From Cycas panzhihuaensis (Eukaryota > Cycadophyta), in contig CM041465.1 of NCBI GenBank assembly GCA_023213395.1, positions 108,197,741-108,261,740 of the forward strand: a stretch of 64,000 bases of DNA, written 5' to 3'. The notes under the pieces are model-generated. The model was not told the origin of the DNA, did no database searches, and saw nothing but the letters and a program-made list of their open reading frames with translations. The position numbers were made by a program, and so were the translations under genes. Positions 11,305 to 22,625 of the stretch are shown piece after piece (positions within the stretch are counted from its first letter, which is position 1; every line of letters begins with the position of its first letter).

Positions 11305-12120
11305 TCCCTTAGCGATTCCTTCGCCTTGCTCCGAAATGAGCCTAAACTACCATCTTAAGTTGTCCCCATTCTTCCCAACCACGGGTAGAGTGGCAACTTA
11401 AGATGGACTTCTTCTTCTCTTTTCGGTTCCTTCCGCGGAACCCACGTTCCCATACTCTCTTGGGAACCCTTATGTCGTCTTGCTTGGGCATCCCCCAACC
11501 AGGAAGACACTTGGGGGCATCGTTGCTCCCCTTCCACCTTGTAGTTTCCTTCGCATATCCCGCTATGCTCTCACAGCAGACATGTGCAGGTCCCGCTCCC
11601 TAACCTCACACTTCTATGTCGTCCCGCTCACGGGCGTGTGTGTGTGCATTGATAGGCATGTGGTCGTACATGGGGAAAGCGTGTGCATCATATAACAAAA
11701 TATACACAACATAAAACATACGCAACATAACATTCATAATACACAAAATAAATATACATATCATCCACATATGACACATCATACACGATTATCTCATATC
11801 CAAATGGGGTTCCAATCACCCCATGCATATATATATATACATATCAAAAGTCATGTCATCATACATCACAGGAAGCCGTCCTTGCGGGGGGTACAATCAT
11901 ATGGTCCTATATATGACCCCACAGGCCCGTGCTTTCCCATCATATCTGCATGTACATATCCTCTGCTGTGGCCGCTCTAGGGTGCCATCTCACAGTCTCT
12001 GTGATCCCTCTCACAGGGACCACATGCCTCCGAGGCTCCTCACAGGCCTCATGAGCTGCCTCGCTCTCCTCATCCCTAGGTCGTCGCCGCCGTGTGGGTC
12101 TGTGTCCTGCTCCGGCTCGA
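11305..12120. other. Element B untranslated stretch after integrase
   Basis: No gene is seen. It begins with a conserved block (CTAAACTACCATCTTA around 11,343-11,356), also found at 29,840 (A), 22,240 (D) and 38,830 (E). An AT-rich part with a CATATATATATATAC run (near 11,825) follows, then GGTCCTATATATGACCCC near 11,900-11,925, which is close to an inverted repeat. Conservation across four elements suggests a function in RNA packaging or termination of the antisense gene; this is inference. Confidence 0.5.
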
Positions 12121-12558
12121 CCTCGAGACCATCTGCGCTACTAGCTGATCATATCTAGCCTGGATACTATCCCGCTCTCCCCGGAGTACCTCCTCTGTCA
12201 TCCGGAGACGCTCTGTGATGATTATCAGCTGGGTCCTGCTCTCGCTATCTCCGCCTGCACCACCCTGTGCCTCTAGAGTTTGGACCCGTCCTCGCAGCTC
12301 GTCTCTCTCGCGTCGCGCGTCATCTCGCTCGCGTCTCGCATCATCTCTCTCCTGCTGCAGTCGTCCCTAGGACGTAGCGTGCTCTTGGGACTCTGCAGCC
12401 CATATGTCCCTCGCCCTCACCATCGGGGCGAATGCCTCTCTGTGGGCTCCGTGCTCTGGGCTCATCGCTTTGCTGGATGGGCGGTTGCCCCTCTGCATAC
12501 ACCTGAGGGAATATCTCCCTCGCCACAGCCTCTATCAGTCTCCTTATCTCTGTTGTAC
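12121..12558 (-). pseudogene. Element B antisense gene, last (coiled-coil) exon only
   Basis: Read on the minus strand from 12,558, the exon starts after a CAG acceptor and encodes GTTEIRRLIEAVAREIFPQ, then AEGQPPIQ and a charged heptad-like helix. It matches the exon in A (31,067-30,598) and the one in E from 37,639. The PMD exon is gone: B jumps from intron sequence at about 12,635 to the intergenic block, removing what A holds at about 31,090-32,815. Nothing here can make a PMD protein. Confidence 0.65.
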
Positions 12559-12833
12559 CTGCCAATGCAACACGCCATATGTCAGTCTATATCTCACTAT
12601 AAGCCACAAACTTTGAACTTCAATTTGGGTCAGGTTTAGTGATTTCCACTCACTGGATCTGGTCTCGCTACTGCCATATCGTCTGGTCGGTCATGCTGGC
12701 TCTCTCCGCTCTCCGATCCGACGGTCTAATCTCCTTCTGCATGCCTCCAAAGTTGGGTGGCACTCCGCTGCGTAGGGAAATGGCTCACGGTTTCATACGA
12801 GCGGGTGAAAATGAATCCATTTTCCGTCGATTT

Positions 12834-12845
12834 CCTTATATAAGG
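12834..12845. promoter_or_regulatory. TATA-like palindrome between antisense gene and RNase H (element B)
   Basis: CCTTATATAAGG is self-complementary, so it could direct transcription either way: leftward into the antisense gene or rightward into the RNase H. The same site is at 33,034-33,044 in A, in equally conserved surroundings. Confidence 0.4.
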
Positions 12846-13315
12846 CGGGGCCCCAACGGGCACTTCCTCATTTTAGTCTCGGGTCGGTCGTTGGGACCGT
12901 CTCGTTGCCCGATTACCTTTGCCTTACGGCCCTCGTCAATCGCGCTATGTTGATGCCCTTTTTGCCCTCCTGCAAGGGCATTTATGGTGTGTCATCATCG
13001 CGCTTTTGGCGGGGCCCTTCCATCGTTCTGCGCTACTCCGTGCTGCACACGAGTTTATACTCATTTGGCTCGTTTAGCATACTGGACTCATTTCATGATC
13101 CTTTCTTTCTCTTGGAGTCCCCGAAAGGAATGCCCCCCCCACTCGGGGGCATGTTTCACTTTCTAAAGGCGACCTTTTGGCACTCCAAGGGGTTTTTTCC
13201 CCTCCGACCGCTCTCCGCCGGCGATCGCATTGTTTGTTCTCACCCTGGGTTACCTCATTGCTAGGTCCTCCTACCCTTCACGGCCATTTTCTGCTGACTT
13301 GTTGTGCGTTGCTTT

Positions 13316-13830
13316 CACCACCCATCGATTGCTTGGATTTTGCGTCATGGATGTGCATCTACATCTTTACCAGCGGCGGGCGCGGTAATCTGGACCTTCT
13401 GCATTGTATGGATCCTCATGACTCTTACGGACATAATCTCCTCCGCTCTGGGATCTTCCTCCCGAGGCTAGCAACAATTTGAGTATCTGGTATTATTGAA
13501 CCCTTCGATGCTCTCCATCTCCATCACGGACCCATTGTTTTGTTTTGTGACTCTCAAGTTGTGGTGTCCCATCTCACTCAGGTTTACAGTGCGATGCCCT
13601 CACTTGAGGACTCTCGCTCTGTAGCGGATCCCTCTGGCCCGCTTTTCTTCTCGATATCCGGATATCCCTCGGGCCCTCAGCAGGCGGATAGCCTTGTTCG
13701 CCTCATCCTTGAGCGCCACCCCTCCCTCCTTCTTGGCCAGTCCACGAGGTTTGCCTGGCCTTCCCGTCGCCCAAGCCCCAGGTCGTCTGTCACTCTGCTT
13801 GGCGATCCGTTCGCACCTCCGAAACTAGGT
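13316..13830 (+). pseudogene. Element B archaeal-type RNase H, damaged
   Basis: Homologous to the RNase H in A (33,541-34,036) and D. MCIYIFTSGGRGN shows that the first catalytic Asp (FTDGG) is Ser. The NNEAEY segment with the catalytic Glu is lost in a rearranged stretch near 13,480. The third-motif region CDSQVVVSHLTQVY is kept (about 13,549-13,590). It ends shortly before the conserved block that precedes the 3' LTR. Inactive by these losses. Confidence 0.7.
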
Positions 13831-13957
13831 TACTAATGAGGTAAAACTATGGTACCCACTATTTGTTCTTTATTTAGCTATACATGTTCCTTTGCATCCT
13901 TTGTGGTGGGGGCAGCCCCCTCACCTGTCTCATTCTCGATCGGTTTCGGTGGGGGGG

Positions 13958-16446
13958 CAGTATGTCTCTTGCATTATCATCGCTTTCTTTTTATTGGATG
14001 TTTGCTTGTGTCTGCATGTGTATGACTTTGTGGGCGGCCTTGGTAGTCCACACCACACTTATTTCTTATTATGACGATGCGAGCACACCAGGGGAGTGTG
14101 GCACCACCAGTGACCATATTATTTCTTCATCGCCCTCCTCGGCCCCGGGATCCACTAGGTTTGCGCCACCTCCACCCGTGTGATGACTCATCATCGTTTG
14201 GTCAACTTGCCACCCCACTCGAGCCCTATTTTTGCTCCTTTGGACCCATTTGTTGGCTTGTTTACTCCGGGTGGGTGTTTTAGCATTATATGCGCCTTTT
14301 GGTCGTGCCTTTAACTGGATGGTTGGTGGGCCCCATTCTCTGCCTAGGCGTCTGCATTTGGATTTTGGCGGTCTTGGCCAGAATATCATGATCTGCGAAT
14401 ATTCGTGATACGGCATCTCAGTTATTTTTAAAATTCCGTGGCAATTTCGCATTTATTAAAGCGCCACGTGGCTCCTGACTTTATTTCTCCTCCAAGCTGC
14501 GCCCTAATCGCTTGCGGTTTAGGGTTTTGCTTGAGTACTTAAGCCCTTTTGGCTCATTTTCAAAGAACTTTTGGCTCACTTTTGAAATTGCTCTCAAGAA
14601 AACACTCTCTGCTCTGCTCTTCTCATTGTTTCTTCTTTGCTTGGACTGCACCTCTTCATACTGACCTTGACTCTCCTTTGGCTTGGTGAGACATTCTCTC
14701 GACCCCTCAAACTCCTTGGAGAGGGCTCCTTTGAAGCGGTTTCCGGTGGTTTCTACCGTGAAGTCTGAGTTCCCGTTTGCAGTGTTTCCGTCACACCCGT
14801 AGCGGGGCTTCAAGCTGCTCCACTCAGATCTGGGCTATTTTCCGGCCCTTCTTGATCCTTTAGTGAGGCAAATCCCTTGCCTCCCTCCCAGTACTCTTCA
14901 TTTTGCATTTGTCTTTTGTGATATTTATGCTTCAGCTTATTTGTTCCTACATGTTTCGTGAGAGTTAGTTTTTCCTCCCTTTGGAGGACTGTTCTACCAC
15001 TCTCCCCATGCTTCTTACTGCGTTCTTGTCAAAGCGTGAGCGTTGAGGGGTTGCATAGGTTTTGGAGAGGAGATGGGTGGATTAGTACCACCTTCCACAC
15101 TCCCTAGGTGGCTCTTAGCCCCCCAAAACCTCCCTCTCGCCTCGTGCTTCTCTTGGCTTGTAAACAAGGGTTTGAAGGCTCCCTTTGGTCGCCTAAACCA
15201 GCGTTGTCACAAGTTGCAGCGCTGATTTGGGACCCTTTTGTTCAGGTTTGGGTGCCATCCATAGGCCCCAACTACGGGTTCTTGCTTCACCCTTGCTCCA
15301 CGGTCACCCGGTTTGCTCCCCGTAGCATCCCGGTCCCCCGTGGGTATCTTTGGGTCTCTCTTGCCCATTTTTTTCAACCATTTTTCTAGCCTTGGTTCTT
15401 GACTTTCTCCTCGCTGCCTTGTGGCTCCTGGGGGGAGGTTGGGGCACCTTTTATGGGAAGTAGGCCACTCTGAGGCTTGCCTTGTTGTTTCCTTTCATTT
15501 GGATCACTTTCCTTTGGTATTTTCCTTATTGGACTAACGCTAACGCATGTATATTTAGACTCTTGCTTATGTTGCTAGACATATATCGTTAGATCTTTGT
15601 GTTGCATGTTAGTGCTCTTCCTTCAAGAAGAGGGAGACCCTTGTTGCTTACAGGTACTCGAGACGCGCGGAGAACGTTGCCCGTTGGCCTCTCTACCGGT
15701 AAGTGCTCGTTGCATGTATCTTGTTTTATGCTATCTCATTTACTAGTTAGCGGTCCTTTCCTTCCTTTGGTATTGCATTTACTTTTAGGGAGGGTAAAGG
15801 AACCCCCTTTTGCCCATTCTTGCATCCGCATCCGTGCGTCAGTGAGTGGTTGGGTGCTCCTCGTGGAGGCTACGTCATCTCATGCGCCTTGGCCCAGTGC
15901 CTTCCTTTCCTCTTCGCTACCACAGTTCTTCCTTTTATTCTTTTCTTAGTAATTAGAACATTGAAAGATTAAAAGGAGAAATTGCTTTTGTATTTGTTTG
16001 CGACTTGTTTGCTTTGTTGCATGCACCCTCTATTATCCGTAGGAAAGGTTGTAAGAGTTTTCTTTGTCCTTACCTTTCCTTCCTTCTCCTTAACTGCACG
16101 AGTGTATTGCTTCCCGCATCGCTCGTATATCTGGTCAGGTTGTGTAGGATTGCTTTTAGCCTGTCTCCAGTAGGCCTTCTCTTCCCCCCTTCTGGCCACC
16201 CAAGGGTGGGAGGGTCCTATTCCCAGGTCAACTCAGGTTCATCCTACGTACCTTCGCCCCTTGATCGAGGTGGGGAAGGGTCGCCCAATAGTATCCATAC
16301 TCCATTGCAGATCCCGAACTCGCGCTCCGGCGCATGGGGCGCTCTGCGTGGTAGTTACCTGCCTTTTAGGTTCTATTTTCTATCATTTCATCACTTACTC
16401 CTCCCACGCATATCAGTTAGGTAGTTATCCCGTAGCAGCGCGTCCA
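13958..16446 (+). repeat. Element B 3' LTR (first bases deleted)
   Basis: Matches the B 5' LTR through to GCGCGTCCA at 16,446. The true LTR start and about 300 bp before it are missing: sequence jumps from a CGGTTTCGGTGGGGG stretch to CAGTATGTCTCTTGC at about 13,958. TATA-like TACTTAAG lies at 14,536-14,543 and the mini-exon at 15,654-15,698. Many 1-5-bp differences separate it from the 5' LTR, mostly in G/C-rich motifs. Confidence 0.87.
15654..15698 (+). other. Splice-bounded mini-exon in LTR (B 3' copy)
   Basis: 45 nt between GCTTACAG and GTAAGTG, nearly identical to the 5' LTR copy at 6,105-6,149. Confidence 0.5.
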
Positions 16447-17761
16447 GATGCCCCTCGACGCGATTCTTCTCCCAAACGGGCCTCAAGGCCTAATTTGGAT
16501 CAGCCGGTTCACAAGGATCCGTTCCTTAAACATGGGGAACGCGATCGCAATCCCCAAACTAAGAACAACCGTAACCGAGGAAGATCGCCTGACCCCCGTC
16601 CTTCCCGCGACAAAGGGAAGGGCGCTCGGAACTCTTCTTCCTCTTCTCGTTCTCCTAGCCATCGCACTCCGTCGCCTTCACGACCCCGAAACATGGGGAA
16701 GAAGGTGATCCAGTTGCTTGAAGCAACTCCGACTTTTGCCCTTACACGATCTCAAGCCGCTAAGGAAGTGGCGGGAGCTTCTTGTTCTTCTGCTCCTTCT
16801 GACCCTCTTCCAGAGACCCCTCCTCCGGAAGTCCCTCTTTTTCCCAAGGCTATTCCTATACGCCTGGGTCGTTACGATTTCCGAAGGGCACTTACCCAAC
16901 CTACCGGGAAGGGTAAGCCCTTCTCTATCGTGGATGAGCTCCATACGGTCGCTGCAGGAATGTCCTTGATGGATGTTCTGAGGAGTCATCCCGAGCATCG
17001 GGCCCTCCTCCTGGAAGCTTTAGGGTCAAGTGATGTGCCTGTCCATGCTTTGGGTGTCGCCCAAGGTAGTGGACTCGCTATTTCCTTTGATCCTAAGGAT
17101 CTTCCCCCCGCCGGTGAAAGGGAACGTCAGTGGAACTTCCCATTCACCATCACAATTGATACGCCTGATTGTACTCTTCAAAGGACTGTTGTCGACAACG
17201 GTTCTTCTGTCAATGCCATGCCCTTGCGTGTCATGAAAGAGATTGGTATCTCTGCCTTGGAACCCGTTCCCTGGCGATGCCAAGGTTATGACGGTAGCGA
17301 GAAGACCCCTCTGGGATCTGTCGCGATTTCGCTCACCCTTGAGGGCAAGACCGTTCTTGCCGATGTTGTAGTCCTCGACGTTGATGTGGATTACAACCTC
17401 CTTTTAGGTCATCCATGGCTCGACCAAATGGGAGCCGTGTGCTCGACTCCTTGGGGACAACTCAAATTCGTCCATGACAGACGAGTGAGAGTGATTCCCC
17501 GCGAACGCCCTTTTACCAAACAAACCCGTTCTACCAGTTCGGCAAACCAAGGTTCATCTACCCACGCCTCGGCTTACTCTATTGGCATACCTAATCCGTC
17601 TGAAGAAGACCCCGCGTCTTCTCCTCCTAGTCTCACGCGGTTTGCCCCTATTGGCGTTGGGAGTTATGGGTACCTTGCTTCGTTTAGCAATGATGAGTCG
17701 CTCGACGAAGACGAGGATTGTCTTCACCCTGTCTCTTTCCTTCGCGCCCGATGGGTCGCTT
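16447..17761 (+). CDS. pol: Element A gag C-terminus and aspartic protease (open frame)
   Basis: The best preserved coding stretch of the family. It begins at 16,447 where A resumes after B; the frame happens to run in from the B LTR, but that part is not real coding. It encodes DAPRRDSSPKRASRP, a basic Arg/Ser stretch (to about 16,690), TRSQAAKEVAGAS, then the protease: FTITIDTPDCTLQ, active site VVDNGSSVNAMP (about 17,190-17,226) with the catalytic Asp present, LADVVVLDVDVDYNLLLGHPWLD (split as LADVVVLDVD and DYNLLLGHPWLD; about 17,358-17,426) and LKFVHDRRVRVIPRERP. D-N-G-S rather than D-T/S-G is usual for this gypsy branch. Gag and protease are in one frame. Beyond about 17,760 the family frame continues in another phase, so a frameshift lies there. 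Confidence 0.85.
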
Positions 17762-18344
17762 TGCCTGTTCTAGGTCCTCATCTAAAACCCCTCTCGTCGG
17801 TGAGGCTAGCCCCTCATGCGTATCACACGTCATCGCTCGTGTTGACCTGCCTGTCGTCAGTTCTTCTTTTTCATTACCCCCCGTAGGTAATGGTTTTGAG
17901 GAATTGCCATTCCCTCCTTCCGAGGAGCATCTCCCTGGTTTCCTTTCAGATTTCCATGAGGAAGTTGAGCAACCCGATGGCCATCACGGTCCCGTTGCTC
18001 TTACTCCCTCCAGTGCTTCTTCTACTCAAAGTAAGGTCATCCATGGGATGGATTATTTCGAGGATGATGAAGCCACCTTTCGAGCATCTAGCGGGCCTTG
18101 CCCAACTTGCCTTCTAGTCACCACCGCTTGGTCATCGAAGATTCTCACGATCGGATCCATGCTTGCGATCCGATCCGTCTCTATTCCTCCTCCTCCGTTG
18201 ATCCTTCCCTCTCCACTTCAAGGAGGGCAATGCCATGTGCATGGGGCAACTCAAGGCGTAGTCTTGGCCCCGGCAAGGTCATTAAGGTCGGGTTGGAATG
18301 TTCTCTGATGAGATAAGGGTGTACTCCCTTACATTCCGGGGAGT
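17762..18344 (+). pseudogene. pol: Element A protease-RT linker, cut by element D
   Basis: Frameshifted continuation of pol: KTPLVGEASPSCVSHVI, GNGFEELPFPPSEEH (about 17,890) and MDYFEDDEATF (about 18,045), then a patch of small indels. It ends at 18,344 in the segment that reads EYSLLFQEFRDIF in B. The rest resumes at 29,100 with FRDIFAWDYANMKG. No catalytic domain is expected here; the region lies between protease and RT. Confidence 0.7.
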
Positions 18345-20811
18345 TGGAAGCGCTACTACGGGATAACCGGCCCGATAGGCGCGGGGAGAGATGGTGACGA
18401 AGCGGTAGGAAGTGGAACCTACAAGGCAAGCAACTACCACGAGGCGCCCGTCTTGTGGGAGCGCGAGTTCTGGATCCGCAATGGAGTATGGCTACTCTTG
18501 GGTGACCCTTCACCACCTTGAGCGAAGAGGCGAAGATCGTGGGGCAGACAGGTTGACACAGGGAGTAGGCCCCTCCACCCTTGGGTGGCGGAAGGAGAGA
18601 GAAAGAACCTAACAAGGATAGGCCAAGAACAATCCTATGCAATCTAACCGGGTATCTGACGATGCGGGAAGCAAAGGCGCTCATGGCTAAGGAAGAGGGA
18701 GGAAGGGTAAGGAGAAGAAGACTCCTACAACCTTTCCTACGAATAACAAAGTACATGCAACAAGGCAAACAAATTGCAAACTAATACAAAAGGCAATTTT
18801 CCCTTTTAATCTTCGATGTTCTAATTACTAGGAAAAGAATAAAAGAAGGAAAAAGACCGGGGGTAGCGAAGGGGAGCGGAGGCGTGCACTGGCGAAGGCG
18901 TGAGAGATGGCGTAGCCGGGAGGAGCACCCAACCACTCACGCAGCGTCTGGGATGTGAAATGTGGCGGCGGCGAAAAGGGGCTTCCTTACCTTCCCGGGA
19001 AAAATAAATGCGTCTAGAAGGAAGGAAAGAAAGCTAACTAGCAAATGAGATAGCATAAAATATGACACATGCAAGGGCGCTTCTGGGTGGAAGGGGGCAA
19101 CGGCAACGTTCTCCAGCGTCCGAGTACTGTAAGCAACAAAGGTTTCCCTCTGTGGGGGAGACACCTATATGCAACACAAAGATCTAGCAATATATGTCTA
19201 ACAACATAAGCGAGAGTCTAAATGTACATGCATCGGTGTTAGTCCAATAAGGAAAATACCAAGAAGAGCGATCCAAATGAAAGGAAACAACAAGGTAAGC
19301 CTCGGGTGGCCTACAGCATAAATGGTGCCCAAACCTCTCCCCAAGAGCCACGGGGCAGCGAGGAGAAAGACAAGACTCAAGGCGGAAAAACGGAAGAAAG
19401 AAGGGGCAAGAAAGACCCAAAGACACCCACGGGGAAGGATGCTACGGGAGCAAACCTGGCAAGGGAGCAAAGGTGGAGCAAGAACCAGCGGTTGGGGCCT
19501 ATGGATGGCACCCAAACACGAATAAAGGGTCCCAAATCGTGCGCAACTTGTGGCAATGGTTTGGGCAACCAAGGAGCCTTGAACCCTTGTTTGCAAGCCA
19601 AGGGTAGCAGGCGAGAGGGAGGCTTTGGAGGGCTTTGAGCCGCTTGGGAGGCGTGGAAGGTGGTGCGAATCCACCCGGCTCTGTCCCAAAGCCTATGCAA
19701 CCCCTCAACGCCTGCTGCCGACAAGCAGCGAGCAAGCGAGAGGGAGAGTGGTACAGCGGTCCTCAAGAGGAGGAAAACCAACTCTCAAGCAACAAATGAA
19801 AACAAACAAGTCAAGTGTAGATATCACCAAAAACAAATACAAAGTGAAGAGTACACGGAAAGGGAGGCAAGGGATTTGCTCGGTAGAAAAGCGTGAAGAA
19901 GAAATTTGGAACAAACATTTCGGATCTGGAATAGAAGCGAGGCTAGGGGCCGTGCTGTGGAGGTGGAGCGGGAAACACCTGCAAGCGGGGAACTCGTGGA
20001 CTGCCCGGGTAGAAAGCAGTGGAAAGCTTCAAAGGCCCTCTCCAAGGCGTTTGAGGGGTGAGAGAATGTCTCGGCCAAGCCAAAGGAGGCTGGCTGTATG
20101 AAGAGTCGAGTCCGATTGTTGCGACAATGAGAAGAGAGCAGAGCGGAGAGTGTTCCTCTTGAGAGTCAATCCAAAAGTGAGTAAAAGATCCTTAGAGAGC
20201 CAAAAGATGTTTAAGTACTAAAGCAAAACCCTAAAACGCGAATAGGGCACGGCTGGAAGGGAAAAAAGGCGCGAACCACGTGGCAGTTTCGCAATAAATG
20301 CGAAATTGCCACAGCGGATTTAAAAACAAGCGAGAGACGATCGTCTGGTGGAAACTTTAGCGATCTGCGAATATTCGGTATGCACCAGGAGGCACAAATG
20401 GGGCCCACCAACCGGTCCAGGCAAGCGAAAAGGCTAAAGGACAACTAAAACACCCACCGGAGCAAACAAGCCAAGAAAGCGGGCCCAGGAGGCGAAATAG
20501 GCCCCAAATGAGGTGGCAAGCTAACCAAGCGGCGATGAGACATCACACGGGTGGAGGTGGCGCAAACCCGGTGGGTCCGAGAGAGGAGGCGGATCACGGG
20601 AAATGTCGGTCACTGTGGTGCCACACTCGCTAAGAGTGTGCCCCGCTATAGTCGTCATAGGCTAAACATAGGTGCGGACTGACGACCGGGCCGCCCACAA
20701 AGTCATACGCATGCAAATATGTGGCACAATCGGTACATAAAAGTGATGATAATGCTAGTGACATACACGCACTTACGAGTCGGTGATTAGTATCCATTCC
20801 GGGCGGAAACA
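18345..20811 (-). repeat. Element D 3' LTR
   Basis: Reverse complement of the family LTR, starting TGTTTCC at 20,811 and ending at 18,345. It matches 26,603-29,099 along its length. The mini-exon splice signals (near 19,085-19,130) are damaged in this copy. Small deletions relative to its partner LTR are frequent. Confidence 0.88.
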
Positions 20812-21120
20812 TCGCCTTATGGCGTGAGCCTCGCCGCTCGGAAGCGATGCGATGGTGAATCTTGGCAACACTGTCGATGCACATGTGTATATAGATATAT
20901 CAATCAAGATCGGATCGGTAGGCAAGGGTCTTGGCGGTGTCGTGGCGAACGTGGATCTGGCGGTGGAGACAACATAGGGGCTGCCTATGAGCCACCTGGA
21001 AACCGACTGGGAGAAAGAGGCAGGCGAGGGGGCTGCCCCCACCACAATGAATGCAAAGGAGCATGCAGGACCACATGGGGAACAAATGGTGGGTACCATA
21101 GTTTTACCTCGTTAGCAACC
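20812..21120 (-). other. Element D block between RNase H and 3' LTR
   Basis: A non-coding stretch conserved with 34,060-34,370 (A): GTAAAACTATGGTACCCAC, then GGGGGCAGCCCCC (plus strand about 21,031-21,043), an ATATATCTATATACACATG-like part and CATAAGGCGA directly before the LTR start. The purine-rich end might be the polypurine tract, but it is short and I am not sure. Confidence 0.4.
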
Positions 21121-21637
21121 CGATTTAGGAGGTGCGGCGGATCATGACGGGAGCGACCAACGGCACGAGGCTTGGGCGGGAAGGCCTAGCAAGACTCGGG
21201 GACGGTCGTGAGGCGAGACAGGCGCTCAAGGATGAGGCGAACAAGGCTATACCTCGGCATTGAGCAGGGATATCTTGGATATCAACGAGAAAGCGGGCGA
21301 GGGAGGGATCCGGCTAAGCAAGAGTCCTCAAGTGAGGGCATCGCACGGTGAACTGGGTGAGATGAGACACCACAACTTGAGAGTCGCAGAGCAAAACAAT
21401 GGGTCCGTGATGGAAACGAAGGGCATCGGTAAGGGCTTGATGGCAATTTGTATACTCGGCTTCATTGTTGGTAGCCTCGGGAGGAAGATCCCAGGCGGAG
21501 GAGATCATAACCCGGAAGGGTGCGGAGAATCCACGCTGGTGAAGGTCGGAATTCTGCGACTTCCGCCCGTCGGTAAAGATGTAAATGCACATAGGTGACA
21601 CAAAATCCAAGCGGATGATCGATGATGAAGGCAACAC
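21121..21637 (-). pseudogene. Element D archaeal-type RNase H, frameshifted near the end
   Basis: Minus-strand reading from about 21,620 gives LDFVSPMCIYIFTDGRKSQ, so the first catalytic Asp is present (TDG). ATNNEAEYTN carries the catalytic Glu (about 21,480) and IVLLCDSQVVVSHLTQ the third acidic residue (about 21,395), followed by VRCPHLRTLA. After 21,314 the frame is broken, although the VDIQ...ALNAEADGL-type end (last Asp motif) can be traced in pieces. An RNase H of this type is a second, non-gypsy RNase H known from plant Tat retrotransposons; it removes RNA from RNA-DNA hybrids. Here it follows the integrase end directly because the PMD gene is deleted. Confidence 0.7.
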
Positions 21638-22260
21638 TTAGAAAGCATACAACGGTGGTAGTCGAGGGTAGGAGGACCTAGCAATGAGGTAACCAGTATG
21701 GGCCATAGCGGATGAACATGGATGGATAGTTTGGCAGAGGAAAGCACGGGCTTCCAGGGGGTCATATATAGGACCATATGATTGTACCCCTCCTGCAAGG
21801 ACACCGGCTTCCCAGGATGTATGATGACATGATTTTGATATGTATACGTGCATGGGGTGAGTGTTATGTTGTGTAGTAGGTGATTCATGGTATGAACATT
21901 TTATAGTATGATGCACACGTTTCCTTCCATGTATAACCACACACCTAACAGGGGCACACACGCCGTGAGCGGGACGACATGGAGGTGTGAGGTTAGGAAG
22001 CAGGACGGCATACATGTCTGCAGGAGAGCATAACGGGATATGCGAAGGAAACGCCAGACAGGGAAGAGGGCAACAATGCCCCAAGCGTCCTCCGGTTGGG
22101 AGATGCCCAAGCGAGAGGACCAAGGTTCCCAAGAGGATACGAGGAACGCGGGTTCATGGACGGAACCCGAGAGAGACAAAGCGGGGTCCATCTTAAATAG
22201 CCATTCTACACGTACGGGAAGAATGGGGACAACCTAAGATGGTAGTTTAGGCTCGTTTGA
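21638..22260 (-). other. Element D untranslated stretch; antisense gene deleted
   Basis: Same conserved block as 29,805-30,490 in A. It then jumps at about 21,700 from the GGCTTCCAGGGGGTC...block to AACCAGTATGGG next to the RNase H, leaving out everything A has between about 30,490 and 33,455. No gene is seen. The element was amplified or at least inserted without a PMD gene, unless the deletion came later. Confidence 0.55.
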
Positions 22261-22283
22261 GGCGGCGAGGGATCGTAGAAGGG

Positions 22284-22625
22284 TCAAGCGTAAAACTTCT
22301 TAACGAACATCCCATTAACGGCTTTCTCAAATTCGAGCCTCTCCATGGAGGCTAGCCTATAGGCACCATTATCGAGAGATTCGATAATGACAAAAGGACC
22401 GACCCACCGGGGTTGGAATTTGGTCAAACGGTCATGGAGATATTCGAGCTCAACGTCTAGAAGCTTTTCTACCTCCATCTTGACGGTGGCAGAAAGCTTC
22501 GGGTGAAGGGGACTCAGGCGCATTGTGACGGGCGCCGGGAAGGGTGGTGAGGTTATGGGTGACAATCGAGGGGTCGATTCCTTCATGTCGGCATAATCCC
22601 ACGAAAATGTCTCGAAATTCACGGA
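22284..22625 (-). pseudogene. pol: Element D linker end, RT N-terminus fused to integrase C-terminus
   Basis: Minus-strand frame with SPLHPKLSATVKMEVEKLLD joined at 22,446-22,452 to EYLHDRLTKFQPRWVGPF and ending AVNGMFVKKFYA at 22,284. The join is at the same nucleotide position as in B, within GAGCTCGAATATC on the sense strand. RT core, first RNase H and integrase core are absent. Confidence 0.85.

Larger units (their letters stand above)
4361..16446 (+). mobile_element. Element B: internally deleted Tat/Ogre-like element nested in gag of A
   Basis: A complete LTR-to-LTR insertion in the plus strand. Left flank GATCT (4,355-4,359) and right flank GATGC (16,447-16,451) are a diverged 5-bp target duplication. 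Joining the flanks restores the gag reading frame of A at HPKDAPRRD, which B itself carries uninterrupted near 9,080. Contents: LTR, PBS, frameshifted gag, protease with a mutated active site, linker, RT N-terminus fused to the integrase C-terminus, the last exon of the antisense PMD gene, a damaged RNase H, and a 3' LTR lacking its first bases. It shares its RT-integrase deletion junction with D. Confidence 0.9.

Noticed and set aside
12341-12639. Sense-strand proteins in the region 12,280-12,639 of B
   Set aside because: The minus-strand reading matches the antisense exon in A and E, so the plus-strand frames are its mirror.
16261-17886. One continuous 541-codon reading frame
   Set aside because: Its first ~60 codons lie in the 3' LTR of B and are open by chance. 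The real coding part starts at 16,447, where gag of A resumes.
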